From positions 1 to 64,000 of the forward strand of contig CAVSQS010000006.1 in NCBI GenBank assembly GCA_963730165.1: a stretch of 64,000 bases of DNA. The letters are read 5' to 3'. Positions within the stretch are counted from its first letter, which is position 1; each line of letters opens with the position of its first letter. A program made the translations under genes and the position numbers. The notes beneath the pieces are model-generated. The model had not been told where the DNA came from. It worked only from the letters and a program-made list of their open reading frames with translations, and made no database searches. The stretch is from DASSQJ01 sp963730165. Lineage in GTDB: Bacteria > Actinomycetota > Actinomycetes > Actinomycetales > Dermatophilaceae. Shown in pieces: positions 25,311-35,200 of this stretch.

Positions 25311-27887
25311 TCACACGTGGGCGCGAACGACCTCGGCGGCACCGTGGCGGTCGGTGACCCCCAGCTTCGCGAGCACCGAGGAGACGTGCCGCTCGACGGT
25401 CTTCGGCGAGATGACCAGGTCCGCGGCGATCTGCGCGTTGCCGAGGCCGGCCACGATGAGGTCGAGCACGTCGCGCTCCCGGGAGGTGAGGCCGAGCGGG
25501 TCCGCGCGGGTGCTCGCCCGCACGCCCGCCGGGACCGACCGGGCCCCCGCCGCCCGCAGCCGCCGCCGCACCAGCCGCGCCGTCGACACCGCGCCGAGGT
25601 CGTCGAGGAGCCCGAGCGCGCGCCGCATCGACACCTCGTCGCCGGCGTCGGCCCCGGCGAGCGCGGCGAGGTACGGACAGCCGAGCCCGAGCCAGCCCTC
25701 CATGGCCGCCGCAGGATCGGCCAGGTGCAGGGCCCAGGGACCGGGTACGCCGGGGCCCGGGTCGAGCCCCAGGCCGAGGCGTCGTCCCCAGAGCGTGACC
25801 TCGGCGCGCACGGCGCCATCGGTCGGTGTCATGACCTCGGCAGCCCCGAGGACGTGCCGGGTGGCCGCCTCGTGGTCCTCCGCGAGCCAGCTGGTCTCGG
25901 CCGAGGCCAGCCGGGCCGGGACCACGAACTGCGGGTCGCCGGTGCCGAGTGCCGACACAAGGGCCTCCTCGAGGTGCTCGCGCGCCGTCGCCACCTCCCC
26001 CCGCCGGGCGGCGAGGCGGCCGGCGGTCACGAGGGCCTGGATCCGGTTCTCCGGCGAGCTCGCCATCGGCAGCAGCTCCGCGAGCGCCCGGTCCGCGTCG
26101 TCCCACCGGCCCACCAGCTCGAGGAGCTCGGCGTGGGCGCCCCTGATGCACCGTGAGTAGGTGCCGACGTCGTGCTCGTCGCTGTAGGACAGCCCGTCCG
26201 AGGCCGCATCGAGCCCGTCACGGAACCTGGCATCGCGCACGAGGAGCGCGATCTGGTTGGCGTAGGCGCGCCCGGCAACCGCGTGCAGGTCGTGGTCCCG
26301 GGCGAGGGCGATCGAGCGGGCCATCATCGCGTCCCACGGCTGCCCCTGGCCGGCGCGGACGCACGCCTCGGTGTCGAGTACGTCGCTCGACACTTCAGGC
26401 AGGTCCAGCTCCCGGGCCAGCGCGGCAGCCCGGTCGCACCAGGCCAGGGCCTCGTCGTCGCGGGATGCGCACATCAGCCGCGCGGCCGCCATCGACGCGG
26501 CCCGGGCCAGCTCGGGCGTGGCTCCGAGGGGCTGCAGCAGGGCCAGGGCTCGCTCGATCACGGCCGTGCTGTCCTCGCCACGGGCCACCCTCCAGTACGC
26601 CCGGCACAAGAGGGTGCTCGTGTCCCCGGCCCGCAGGTCGTCGCCGAGGGCCTGCCAGATGACGAGCGCCTCCTCGGCCGCGGTCAGCGCCTCGTCCCAC
26701 CGGTCGACGATCCCGAGCTCGGTGGCGCTGAGGTCGAGCAGGGTGGCGCGACGCCGGGGGTCCTCCGGGCCCGCGAACCGCAGCGCGCGGCGGTACTGCT
26801 CCGCGGCCTCGCGGTGCGCGCCGAGACGGGAGGCCGTCGCGGCGGCGACCGGCGCGTGCCGGAGGACGGCCCGTGCGTCTCCGGCCCCCTCCGCGTGGTG
26901 GGCGAGCCGTGCGTCGTCGGGACGGTCCTCGGCCTGCAGGGCCACGAGCGCCCGGACGTGGACGCCGGCGGCACGGCGCTCGGGCACGGCGTCGGCGATC
27001 GCGAGGCGGGCGAGCTCGTGGCGGAAGGAGAGCGCCGTCCCGTCGTCGTCGAGGAGCGCCCGGGCGGTCAGGGTCTCGAGGGCGGCGTCGGTCCCGTCCT
27101 CCGCGACCGCGCGGAGGAGCCCCCGCGAGACCCTCGCCCCGAGGAGCGCGGCGACGTCGAGGACGCGGCGGGTGGTCGGGTCGAGGTCGGCGACCCGCGC
27201 GAGCACCGCCTCCCGAGCGGTGTGCGGGATGTGGCCGCCGACGCCCCGGAGGGCCTCGGTGAGGAAGAACGGGTTGCCACCCGTGAGGCGGTGGAGCTCC
27301 TCGGCGCCGAGGCCGGACGCGCGGGTCAGCTCGGCGACTGCCTTCGGCGTCAGCGGCGGGACCGTGACGCGCCGGGTCACCCCTCGCGTCACGAGGTCGC
27401 CGAGGGTGCGGCGCAGGTCGGGCGACGGGTCGGCACCGTCGTCGCGGTAGGTCACCAGCACCATCGCCCGGGCCGCGTGCAGCCGGCGGCTGAGGAAGTG
27501 GAGCAGGTCGAGGGTCGCCCGGTCGGCCCAGTGCACGTCCTCGACGACGAGCACGCCGACGGCGTCAGCGGCGAGCAGCGCGCGCAGCAGGGCCGCGAAC
27601 AGCTGCTCGCGGGCGGTCCCCCCGGTGAAGGCGAGCCGTGCCAGGTCGCCCCCGACACTCTCCGCCACGTCGAGCACCGGCGCGAGCGGCCTGGGCGTGA
27701 AGAGGCCGTCGCAGGCGCCGAGGAGCCAGCGCACCTCCGGGTGGCGGTGTCGGAAGGCGTCGACCAGCGCCGTCTTGCCCGCTCCGGCCTCGCCCGCGAC
27801 GAGGACGAGCCGGCCGCGCACGGCTCGGGCGTCGCCGAGCCACTCGTCGAGGGCGGCCAGCTGCGCCTCACGCTCCAGCAGGGCCAT
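25311..27887 (-). CDS. LuxR-family transcriptional regulator with AAA ATPase (LAL type)
   Basis: An 858-residue regulator of the large ATP-binding LuxR class. The N-terminal P-loop is AGEAGAGKTA (residues 31-40), with Walker B VLVVEDVHWAD around 113-122. The middle is a long helical, TPR-like region, and the C-terminal helix-turn-helix (about 795-858) contains TSRERDVLDLIVAGLGNAQI and SPKTVERHVSSVLAKLGV. Such proteins bind inducers and activate neighbouring genes; the DUF4242 gene just downstream is one possible target. The ATG follows a -10-like CACAAT by six bases and has no Shine-Dalgarno, suggesting a leaderless mRNA. Confidence 0.9.
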   Translation of the reverse strand: MALLEREAQLAALDEWLGDARAVRGRLVLVAGEAGAGKTALVDAFRHRHPEVRWLLGACDGLFTPRPLAPVLDVAESVGGDLARLAFTGGTAREQLFAALLRALLAADAVGVLVVEDVHWADRATLDLLHFLSRRLHAARAMVLVTYRDDGADPSPDLRRTLGDLVTRGVTRRVTVPPLTPKAVAELTRASGLGAEELHRLTGGNPFFLTEALRGVGGHIPHTAREAVLARVADLDPTTRRVLDVAALLGARVSRGLLRAVAEDGTDAALETLTARALLDDDGTALSFRHELARLAIADAVPERRAAGVHVRALVALQAEDRPDDARLAHHAEGAGDARAVLRHAPVAAATASRLGAHREAAEQYRRALRFAGPEDPRRRATLLDLSATELGIVDRWDEALTAAEEALVIWQALGDDLRAGDTSTLLCRAYWRVARGEDSTAVIERALALLQPLGATPELARAASMAAARLMCASRDDEALAWCDRAAALARELDLPEVSSDVLDTEACVRAGQGQPWDAMMARSIALARDHDLHAVAGRAYANQIALLVRDARFRDGLDAASDGLSYSDEHDVGTYSRCIRGAHAELLELVGRWDDADRALAELLPMASSPENRIQALVTAGRLAARRGEVATAREHLEEALVSALGTGDPQFVVPARLASAETSWLAEDHEAATRHVLGAAEVMTPTDGAVRAEVTLWGRRLGLGLDPGPGVPGPWALHLADPAAAMEGWLGLGCPYLAALAGADAGDEVSMRRALGLLDDLGAVSTARLVRRRLRAAGARSVPAGVRASTRADPLGLTSRERDVLDLIVAGLGNAQIAADLVISPKTVERHVSSVLAKLGVTDRHGAAEVVRAHV

Positions 27888-28015
27888 GGAGGGATTGTGC
27901 GCCCCGGAGGGCAGCCCTGTCTGCCCTCCGGCCGCTCCGGAGCGTCGGAGGCGTCCGGACCCCGGGCGCGTGACCAGCAGCGGGCCAGCCGACCCCCGCT
28001 GACGGGTCGCCCCGC

Positions 28016-29089
28016 CTAGAGCTGCTCGCCCACGATCACCGGCTCGTTGACGAGCCGCACCCCGAACGCGGCGGCGACCCCGTCGCGGACCTCGCGGGCG
28101 AGCCCCACCACGTCCGCCGCCCGCGCCCCGCCCCGGTTCGTCACGGCGAGCGTGTGCTTCGTCGACAGCGTCGCCGGCCCCGGGGCGCCGTACCCCTTGC
28201 CGAAGCCGGCCCGTTCGATGAGCCAGGCGGCACTCGTCTTGACCCGGTCGCCGGTCTCGGGAAACCGCGGGGGGGTGGGCGCACCCTCGCCGAGCCGCGC
28301 CGCGACCCGAGCCTCGAGCGCGGCGAACTCCTCCGCGGTCAGGACGGGGTTGGTGAAGAAGGACCCACAGCTCCAGGTGTCGTGGTCCGGCTCGTCGAGG
28401 ACCATCCCCCGCAGCCGCCGCTGCGCCAGCACCGCCTCGCGCGCCTCGTGGAGCGGCACCCGCTGGCCCACCTCGACGTCGAGCTGACGGGCCAGGTCGG
28501 CGTAGCGCACGGGCTGCGACAACGACGCGATGACCAGCTGGAACATCACGTCGATGACGACGTACCGGTCGGTCCCCTTGAAGAGCGAGTGCCGGTAGGT
28601 GAACCGGCAGTCGAGGTTCGTCATGGTGTGCACCCGCTGCTCGCGGCGGTCCCAGACGCGCACCCGGGCGACGGACTGGGCGACCTCCTGCCCGTATGCC
28701 CCGACGTTCTGGATCGGCGTCGCCCCCGTCGACCCCGGGATGCCGGAGAGCGCCTCGACCCCGGACCACTCCTCCTCGACGGCCCGGGCGACGAGGTCGT
28801 CCCACGGCTCGCCGGCGGCGACGACGACCGCCGCCCCGCCGCAGGAGTCGGCGGACTCGACGCGCACCCCGCCGGTGGCGACCTTGACGACCGTCCCCTC
28901 GAACCCGGCATCAGGCAGAACGAGGTTCGACCCGCCGCCGAGGACGAGCAACGGCTCGTCGGCGTCGTCGACCTCGCGGACCGCGTCGACGAGCTCGTCC
29001 GCGGTCTCGACGAGGACCATCCGCGCGGCCGGCCCGCCGACACGCATCGTCGTGTGCCCCGCGAGGGGCTCCCCGGGCAGCTCCTGCAT
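28016..29089 (-). CDS. murB: UDP-N-acetylenolpyruvoylglucosamine reductase
   Basis: MurB is the FAD- and NADPH-dependent cytoplasmic enzyme that makes UDP-MurNAc for peptidoglycan. The 357-residue protein has the FAD-binding LLVLGGGSNLVLPDAGFEGTV near residue 47, the loop GVEALSGIPGSTGATPIQNVGAYG around 112-135, and the catalytic-serine region WSCGSFFTNPVL near 240. The ATG overlaps the hadB stop by one base (TGATG), so it is the last gene of the hadA-hadB-murB unit. The longer open frame upstream lies inside hadB. Confidence 0.97.
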   Translation of the reverse strand: MQELPGEPLAGHTTMRVGGPAARMVLVETADELVDAVREVDDADEPLLVLGGGSNLVLPDAGFEGTVVKVATGGVRVESADSCGGAAVVVAAGEPWDDLVARAVEEEWSGVEALSGIPGSTGATPIQNVGAYGQEVAQSVARVRVWDRREQRVHTMTNLDCRFTYRHSLFKGTDRYVVIDVMFQLVIASLSQPVRYADLARQLDVEVGQRVPLHEAREAVLAQRRLRGMVLDEPDHDTWSCGSFFTNPVLTAEEFAALEARVAARLGEGAPTPPRFPETGDRVKTSAAWLIERAGFGKGYGAPGPATLSTKHTLAVTNRGGARAADVVGLAREVRDGVAAAFGVRLVNEPVIVGEQL

Positions 29090-29511
29090 CAGTCGAGGCG
29101 GACGACCGCCACGCAGCGGCCGAGGACCTTCTCCCCTGCGGCCGTGGTCGTGAGGTCGACGGTGACGCGCCCGGTCTCGGCGTCGACGGCCTTGACGACC
29201 CCCTCGACGACGACCTCGGCGCCGGTGGCCGGCACGAGGACCGGCTTGGTGAACCGGGTGCCGTACTCGAGCACGCGGCCGGCGTCGCCGACCCACCGGG
29301 TGAGCACCGAGCCGGCCGCCCCCATCGTCCACATCCCGTGGGCGATGACGTCCGGGAGGCCCACCCCGCGCGCGAACTCCTCGTCCTGGTGGATCGGGTT
29401 CTGGTCGCCGGAGGCGTCGGCGTACGCGACGAGCGTCGCGCGGGTGACGGGCACGGACACGGGCCCGATGGTGTCGCCGACGGAGACCTCGGCGAGGCTG
29501 CGCACGCTCAT
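29089..29511 (-). CDS. MaoC-like (R)-specific dehydratase, HadB-like
   Basis: A 140-residue single hot-dog-fold hydratase. The catalytic hydratase-2 motif is visible as YADASGDQNPIHQDEEFA around residues 30-47 (Asp and His). It probably pairs with the HadA-like partner encoded immediately upstream. In mycobacteria HadAB/HadBC dehydrate beta-hydroxyacyl-ACP in mycolate synthesis. This organism shows no sign of mycolates, so a general fatty-acid or acyl-CoA dehydratase role is more likely. The start ATG is two bases after the hadA stop. Confidence 0.85.
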   Translation of the reverse strand: MSVRSLAEVSVGDTIGPVSVPVTRATLVAYADASGDQNPIHQDEEFARGVGLPDVIAHGMWTMGAAGSVLTRWVGDAGRVLEYGTRFTKPVLVPATGAEVVVEGVVKAVDAETGRVTVDLTTTAAGEKVLGRCVAVVRLD

Positions 29512-29513
29512 CC

Positions 29514-29963
29514 TCACTCCTCCCCGCCGCGGACGACGATGGTCGAGGTGCACGTGGCGAGCGGCTCGCCCTCGGTGGTCGTCAGCTCGGTGCGCGTCGT
29601 GACCATCGCGTGGCCACCGGCCGAGCGGACCTGGTCGACGGTCACCGTGCCGAGGACCTCGTCGCCCGCGGTGATCGGGCGGTGGTGGACGAAGCGCTGC
29701 TCGCCGTGGACGACGCGGCGGTAGTCGATCCCGGCCTCGGGGTCGGCGACGTACGCGCGGTCGGCCTGCTGGGCGTACGTGACGGCCATCGTCGGCGGGG
29801 CGATGACGTCGCGGTAGCCGGCCGCGCGCGCCGCCTCGGGGTCGGTGTGCACCGGGTCCTCGGAGCCCACCGCGGCGGCGAACGCCGCGATCTCGGCGGC
29901 ACCGACGGGATAGGGCCCGCTCGGCGGGTACGAACGTCCGACGAAGTCCGGGTTCACGGCCAT
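29514..29963 (-). CDS. FAS1-like dehydratase subunit, HadA-like (MaoC N-terminal type)
   Basis: A 149-residue protein of the MaoC_dehydrat_N type, the non-catalytic partner of a HadA/HadB dehydratase. It begins MAVNPDFVGRSYPPSGPYPV, the usual HadA start, with YADPE-type loops later. An in-frame GTG nine bases upstream is less likely, because a -10-like TAGAGT ends seven bases before the ATG and would start transcription at it. Position after rpmG matches mycobacterial rpmG2-hadA-hadB. Confidence 0.85.
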   Translation of the reverse strand: MAVNPDFVGRSYPPSGPYPVGAAEIAAFAAAVGSEDPVHTDPEAARAAGYRDVIAPPTMAVTYAQQADRAYVADPEAGIDYRRVVHGEQRFVHHRPITAGDEVLGTVTVDQVRSAGGHAMVTTRTELTTTEGEPLATCTSTIVVRGGEE

Positions 29964-29970
29964 GGTGCCC

Positions 29971-29976
29971 ACTCTA
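29971..29976 (-). promoter_or_regulatory. Candidate -10 element of hadA-hadB-murB
   Basis: TAGAGT on the minus strand is separated from the hadA ATG by seven bases, which would give a leaderless transcript. No good -35 is seen. Confidence 0.35.
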
Positions 29977-30056
29977 GGAGGTCGGCACCCCGCACCACCC
30001 GGCCGCTCACCGGCGGAGCCGGAGCCGACCGCCCGGTACCGCCCCCGGGCACGGAC

Positions 30057-30087
30057 GAGGCCGCCGGCACGGGGTGCGGGCGGCCTC
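30057..30087 (-). terminator. rpmG terminator
   Basis: Nine-base arms GAGGCCGCC / GGCGGCCTC with a 13-base loop lie 19 bases after the rpmG stop, ahead of hadA. Confidence 0.6.
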
Positions 30088-30105
30088 GGCGGGCGACGCA
30101 GGAGG

Positions 30106-30276
30106 TCAGCGGGTCTCGCGGTGCGTCGTGTGCTTGGCGCAGCGCGGGCAGAACTTCATCAGCTCGAGCCGGTCGGGGTCGTTGCGCCGGTTCTTCTTCG
30201 TGATGTAGTTGCGCTCCTTGCACTCCGTGCACGCCAAGGTGATCTTCGGGCGGACGTCGGCGCTCTTCGTGGCCAC
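30106..30276 (-). CDS. rpmG: 50S ribosomal protein L33
   Basis: A 56-residue L33 of the zinc-ribbon (C+) type with two CxxC pairs, CTEC and CPRC, and KNRRNDPDRLELMKFCPRCAKH. Actinobacteria often carry a second zinc-free copy elsewhere under zinc control; none is visible here. The GTG start (before ATKSADVRPK) fits the family; the longer frame upstream does not. It follows tRNA-Met, as in mycobacteria. Confidence 0.96.
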   Translation of the reverse strand: MATKSADVRPKITLACTECKERNYITKKNRRNDPDRLELMKFCPRCAKHTTHRETR

Positions 30277-30406
30277 GGGGCAACCTGCTCTCGGGAAACG
30301 GTGGTGGATCTGGGGGCGTCGCGCCGGCGGGGGCGGACCCACGCGCGGACACCGGCACAACAGGGTACGCGACCGCGGTGTTCCCGCGGAAATCGCGACC
30401 GCTGCG

Positions 30407-30480
30407 TAGCGGGAGCGGGGCTCGATCCCGCGACCTCACGATTATGAGTCGTGCGCTCTAACCAGCTGAGCTATCCCGCC
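30407..30480 (-). tRNA. tRNA-Met (anticodon CAT, elongator type)
   Basis: A 74-base cloverleaf: 5' GGCGGGA pairs with TCCCGCT (first pair G-U), anticodon loop CTCATAA, T-loop with ATCGAGC, discriminator A. The normal first base pair and D-arm identify an elongator rather than an initiator. CCA is not encoded. Confidence 0.96.
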
Positions 30481-30520
30481 TCGCCCGACCGTCCCGGCGG
30501 GACCGGTTCGGCCAGGTCAG

Positions 30521-30593
30521 AGCCCCCTGTCGGAATCGAACCGACGACCTTTTCCTTACCATGGAAACGCTCTGCCGACTGAGCTAAGGGGGC
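30521..30593 (-). tRNA. tRNA-Thr (anticodon GGT)
   Basis: A 73-base cloverleaf: acceptor GCCCCCT/AGGGGGC, anticodon stem TTTCC/GGAAA around loop ATGGTAA (GGT), T-arm with GGTTCGATTCC, discriminator T. It lies 40 bases upstream of tRNA-Met, so the two are probably co-transcribed with rpmG. Confidence 0.96.
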
Positions 30594-30644
30594 GGGCGTA
30601 CCGGGGTGGGAACCACCCGGATGCGCGACGGAGACACTACACGC

Positions 30645-31418
30645 TCACGTCCGGTCCCATGAAATCCGCGAGGCGACCAACGCCGGTCCGTACCACGTGA
30701 GCAGACGGCCGGACACCAGCCGGGTGGGCAGCCGCGTGAACGCCTCCGGCCCGTCCTCGTCGGTGAACACGTACGGCTCGTCCGGGAGGAGCACCAGGTC
30801 GGCGACCTCCGGGTCGTCGAGCACCCCCACCTGCACCCTCGGGTACCGCCCCTCGACGCCCCCGGTGACGACCTCGCACCCTGCCCGCGCGAGGAGGTCT
30901 GCGGTGAACGTCGGCCGGCCCACCACCATCCAGGGGTCGCGCCAGACCGGGACGACCACTCGGGTCGTCGGCTCCGGGACCGGCCCGCACCAGCCCGCTT
31001 CGGCCTCGGCCAGCCACCCCGGCTCCGGCAGCGCCAGTGCCTGCGTGATGAGCCGCCGCATCGAGGTCACCGCCTCGGGAACGGTGCGGATGTCGGTCAC
31101 CCACACCGCGAGACCACGCTCGCGAAGCCGCCGGACGTCGAGCTCGCGGTTCTCCTCCTTGTTCGCGACCACGAGGTCGGGCTCGAGGCCGGCCACCACC
31201 GCGAGGTCGGGGTTCTTCGTGCCGCGGACCCTCGTGACGTGCAGGCCGGCGGGGTGGGTGCACCAGTCGGTGGCGCCGACCAGCCGCTCCCGGCAGGTGG
31301 CGGCCAGGGCCTCGGTCAGCGACGGGACGAGCGAGACGACCCGGCGCACCGGCCCGGTGAGCTCGACCGGCGCGCCCAGGTCGTCGTGCAGCACCGGCGG
31401 GCGGACGTCGGTGGTCAC
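30645..31418 (-). CDS. Helical-backbone metal-ligand receptor, BtuF-like
   Basis: A 257-residue protein with the fold of cobalamin/iron-complex binding receptors: RRVVSLVPSLTEALAA near residue 25, LVGATDWCTHPAG, a long helix linking two lobes, and LLPDEPYVFTDED near the C-terminus. There is no signal peptide or lipobox, and no transporter genes are adjacent. It may therefore be a soluble cytoplasmic member rather than an ABC receptor. The GTG start is two bases after the SDR stop, so it is co-transcribed with it. Confidence 0.75.
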   Translation of the reverse strand: MTTDVRPPVLHDDLGAPVELTGPVRRVVSLVPSLTEALAATCRERLVGATDWCTHPAGLHVTRVRGTKNPDLAVVAGLEPDLVVANKEENRELDVRRLRERGLAVWVTDIRTVPEAVTSMRRLITQALALPEPGWLAEAEAGWCGPVPEPTTRVVVPVWRDPWMVVGRPTFTADLLARAGCEVVTGGVEGRYPRVQVGVLDDPEVADLVLLPDEPYVFTDEDGPEAFTRLPTRLVSGRLLTWYGPALVASRISWDRT

Positions 31419-31420
31419 GC

Positions 31421-32182
31421 TCAGCGCGGGGCCATCCGGAGCGCGCCGTCCATCCGGATGACCTCGCCGTTGAGGTAGTCGTGCTCGACGATGGCGAGCG
31501 CGAGGCCGGCGTACTCCTGGGGCCGGGCCAGCCGCTGCGGGAACGGCACACCGGACGCGAGGCCGGCGCGGAACTCGTCCGAGACGGTCGCGAGCATGGG
31601 CGTCTCGACGATGCCGGGCGCGATGGTCATGACCCGGATGCCGTACTGGGCCAGGTCGCGGGCAGCCGGGAGGGTCAGGCCGACGATCCCGCCCTTGGAC
31701 GAGGCGTAGGCGGCCTGACCGACCTGCCCGTCGAAGGCGGCGATGCTCGCGGTGTTGACGACGACCCCACGCTGGCCGTCCTCGAGCGGCTCGGTGTCGG
31801 CCATCGCCTCGGCGGCGACGGACAGGACGAGGAAGGTGCCGATGAGGTTGACCTCGATCACCTGCCGGTAGAGGCCGATGTCGTGCCGGCCCGACCGGCC
31901 GAGGATCCGCGCGCTCCAGCCGACGCCGGCGCAGTTCACGGCGATGCGCAGCGGGTGGTCCTCGTCGTCGGCGGCCCGGCCGACCGCGGAGCGCACCTGC
32001 TCCTCGTCGGTCACGTCGGTGGGGACGTAGGTCACTCCGGCGACCTCCGGGGCGGCGTCGCAGGCCTGCTCGAGGTCGAGCGCGAGCACGCGGGCGCCCC
32101 GCTCGGCGAGGGCTGCGGCCGTGGCCGCACCGAGCCCGGACGCTCCTCCGGTGACGATGGCGGTGGTGTCGGCGATCTCCAT
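31421..32182 (-). CDS. Short-chain dehydrogenase/reductase, 3-hydroxyacyl-CoA dehydrogenase-like
   Basis: A 253-residue NAD(P)-dependent oxidoreductase of the classical SDR family. It has the cofactor motif VTGGASGLGAATA near residue 10, NCAGVG around 87, catalytic Ser in NTASIAAFDG, and YASSK with the catalytic Tyr/Lys. The sequence resembles type II 3-hydroxyacyl-CoA dehydrogenase (HSD17B10-like). The ATG chosen (before EIADTTAIVTGG) has an AGGA about nine bases upstream; an ATG nine bases earlier is also possible. It is followed directly by the BtuF-like gene. Confidence 0.85.
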   Translation of the reverse strand: MEIADTTAIVTGGASGLGAATAAALAERGARVLALDLEQACDAAPEVAGVTYVPTDVTDEEQVRSAVGRAADDEDHPLRIAVNCAGVGWSARILGRSGRHDIGLYRQVIEVNLIGTFLVLSVAAEAMADTEPLEDGQRGVVVNTASIAAFDGQVGQAAYASSKGGIVGLTLPAARDLAQYGIRVMTIAPGIVETPMLATVSDEFRAGLASGVPFPQRLARPQEYAGLALAIVEHDYLNGEVIRMDGALRMAPR

Positions 32183-32236
32183 GCCGCTCATCCTGCCACC
32201 GTCGCCGGGAGCAGTTCCGGACGCGGCCGCCACGGG

Positions 32237-35200
32237 TCAGCCGGCGAGGTGACCCCAGGCGCCGGAGAGCTCCGACCACCGGCCGACCGCGGCGACCCGG
32301 CCGTCGACGAGGACGACGACCGCGTCGGCCTGGGCGAGCGCGGCCCGCTTCGAGGTGGCCCCGATGACCGTGGTGCGCCGGGATCGCAGGGCACGCCACA
32401 GCTCGACCTCGGTCGCGGCGTCGAGCGCGCTCGAGACGTCGTCCGCGAGCAGCAGCTCGGTCTCGGCGGCCAGGGCACGGGCCAGCGCGAGACGCTGCAC
32501 CTGACCACCGGAGAGCCGGACGCCCCGGTGTCCGACGAGCGCGTCGTGGCCACCCGCGTCGCGGACGTCCTCGCCGAGCCGCGCGTCGGCGATCGCGCGC
32601 TCGAGGGCGCGGCCGTGCCCGAGGGCGACGTTGTCGGCGAACGACCCCGACAGCACGCGCGGCACCTGGGCGACGTACGACACCTGCCCGGGACGGAGGA
32701 AGACCTCCGCGTCCTCGACCTCGGTGCCGTTCCACGTGATCGAGCCGGTGTGGTCGAGCAGGCCGGACAGCGCACCGAGCAGGCTCGACTTCCCCGACCC
32801 GACCTGCCCGAGGAGGAGCACGAGCTCACCTGCCCGCACGGTGAGCTCGACATCCTCGACGCCGCGCGTGCCGTCGTCGTGGACCGCCCCGACCCCGCGC
32901 AGCCGCAGCACCTCGAGGGGGACCCGCCCGGGGACCGGCGCGGGCGGTGCGGTGCCCTCGACGAGATCGATGCCCGAGGGCAGGCGGACCAGGTCCACGC
33001 CGCCCGCGAGCCGGCTCGTCGCGCGCTGCCACGAGCGGGTGCCGGGCGCCTCCGTGACCACCGCCCCGGCCACCCGGCCGAACCAGTCGAACCCGGTGAC
33101 GGCGCCGGCGACGAGGATGGCGGTGGCGAGCGGCCAGCCGCCGAGGACGTACGTGGCCCACGCGGCGACGACGCCGGCCTGCACCATGACGACCGGCACG
33201 CCGTCGAGGACGGCCTGGACCCGGTGCTCGAGCACGGCGGCCTCGACCCGGCCCGTGTCGACCTCCCGCAGGTGGCGGTGCGCGTCGGGGGTCGCGGCCG
33301 CGAGCTTGACGGTGCGCGAGGACTCCAGGACGGAGACGAGCGCCCTTCCGAAGCGCGCCCGCGCCCGGGAGGACTCCGCGGCCGAGCGACCGGCGATCGG
33401 CCGGCCCACGGCGGAGGCGAGGGCGGCGCCGAGGAGGACGGCGAGGAGAACCGCACCCGCGAGCGCGCTCCCGCCGAGCGCCGCCGTGACGACGACGATC
33501 GCCAGCCCGTTGAGGAAGTCGACCCAGCGGTCGGCGTAGCGGGCGTAGCGGTCGGCGTCCATGGAGCGGGCCACGACCTCGCCCGCCGGCGTGCGCTCGA
33601 GCCGGTGCTGGCGGGTCTGCCCGATGAGCACCGACATCCGCACGCGGAGCATCACCTCGACCCACCACCGGGGGTAGCGGCGGATGGCGGCGACGAGGAG
33701 GAGCGGGGCGAGCACCACCGAGACCGCGGTCAGGGCGGTCAGGGTTGCCGTCTGTCGGTCCCACCCCGCGCCACTGCCCAGGTGCTGCACGGCCTGACCC
33801 CAGACGAAGCCGGTGACGGCACCGAAGGCCCCACCCAGGGCGGAGAGGAGGAACAGCAGCGCCGGCCACAGCCCCCAGCGCGGGCGCACGAGGAGTGCGG
33901 AGAGGATGCCGCGCGCCAGCGAGGGACCCTCGCCCGGGTCCGCGAGCTCCGGGGCCCGGCCGGCCCTGCGGGCCCCGGCGACGAGCGCACCGGCTCCCGT
34001 GCCCCCGGTCACCGCGTGTTCCGCACCACGCCCCGGCTCGAGCCCGCCCTCACCGCTGGCCTCGAGCAGCGCCCGGAAGGGACCCGGGGTGCGGGCGACC
34101 TGCGCGAGCGGGCCCTGCTGGACGACGCGTCCGTGGTCGAGCACGGCGACGAGGTCGGCCCGTGCCGTGGTCGACAGCCGGTGGGCGACGAGGATGCCGG
34201 TACGGCCCGTGAGCAGACGGTCCGCCGCCCGCACGACGAGGGCCTCGGTGAGCGGGTCCATGCGTGCGGTCGCCTCGTCGAGCACGACGACGGCGACGTC
34301 GCGGACGAGTAGGCGCGCGAAGGCCACCAGCTGCTCCTCGCCTGCGGACAGCGTCGTGCCCCCCGGCCCGAGCGGGGTGTCGAGGCCGGCGGGCAGGCCG
34401 GCGACCCACTCCTCGAGGCCGAGCTGGTTCACCGCCTGCTCGACGCGAGCCCGCGGGAGGCGGGCGAACAGCGTGATGTTCTCGGCCAGGGTCCCGGCGA
34501 GGATCTCGGTGCGTTGCGTCACGACGCCGACGGTGGCCCGCAGCTGCTGGAGGTCGAGGTCGAGGACGTCGACGCCACCGAGGAGGACGGTCCCCGGCTC
34601 GGGCTCGACGGCCCTCGACACGAGGGAGGCGAGGGTGGACTTGCCCGACCCCGTGCGGCCCACGAGGGCGCAGGTCCGGCCCGCGGGCACGTGGAGCTCG
34701 ACACCATCGAGCGCGAACTCCCCGTGGGGGTACCGGAAGCGCAGGTCGCGGAACTCGAGTGCGAGCGGGCCGGACGGCACCGGGAGCCCCCCGTCGGGCT
34801 CGGGCGGTGCGGCGAGCAGCTGACGCAGCCGGGTGATCGCCCCGAGGCCGGCCTGCAGGTCGGGCAGGTGCCGGGCCATCTGGTCGACCTGACCGACGAA
34901 GGTGCTCGTGACGAGGAAGAGGGTGACGAGCCGCGCCACGCCGAGGTCGCCCGCGACGACGAGCGCGACCCCCGCGACGCTCGTGCCCGCGAGCAGCCCG
35001 TAGAGGAGCAGGCCCGTCCGGCGCATGACGCGCGCCTCGAGGTCGAGGACCTCCCCGAACCGCCGGTGCACGACGGCCGACAGGGCACTGAGCCGGGAGA
35101 CGACGTGCGCCTGGCCCAGGCTGGTCCGCAGGTCGTCGCGAGCGGTCACGCCCTCCTCGAGGGCGGCGGCGTGGTCGGTCCAGGCGACCTCCTCGGCCAC

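Noticed and set aside
28016..29963. hadA/hadB as evidence for mycolic acid synthesis
   Set aside because: hadC is missing and no other mycolate gene is in the window; such pairs occur in actinobacteria without mycolates.
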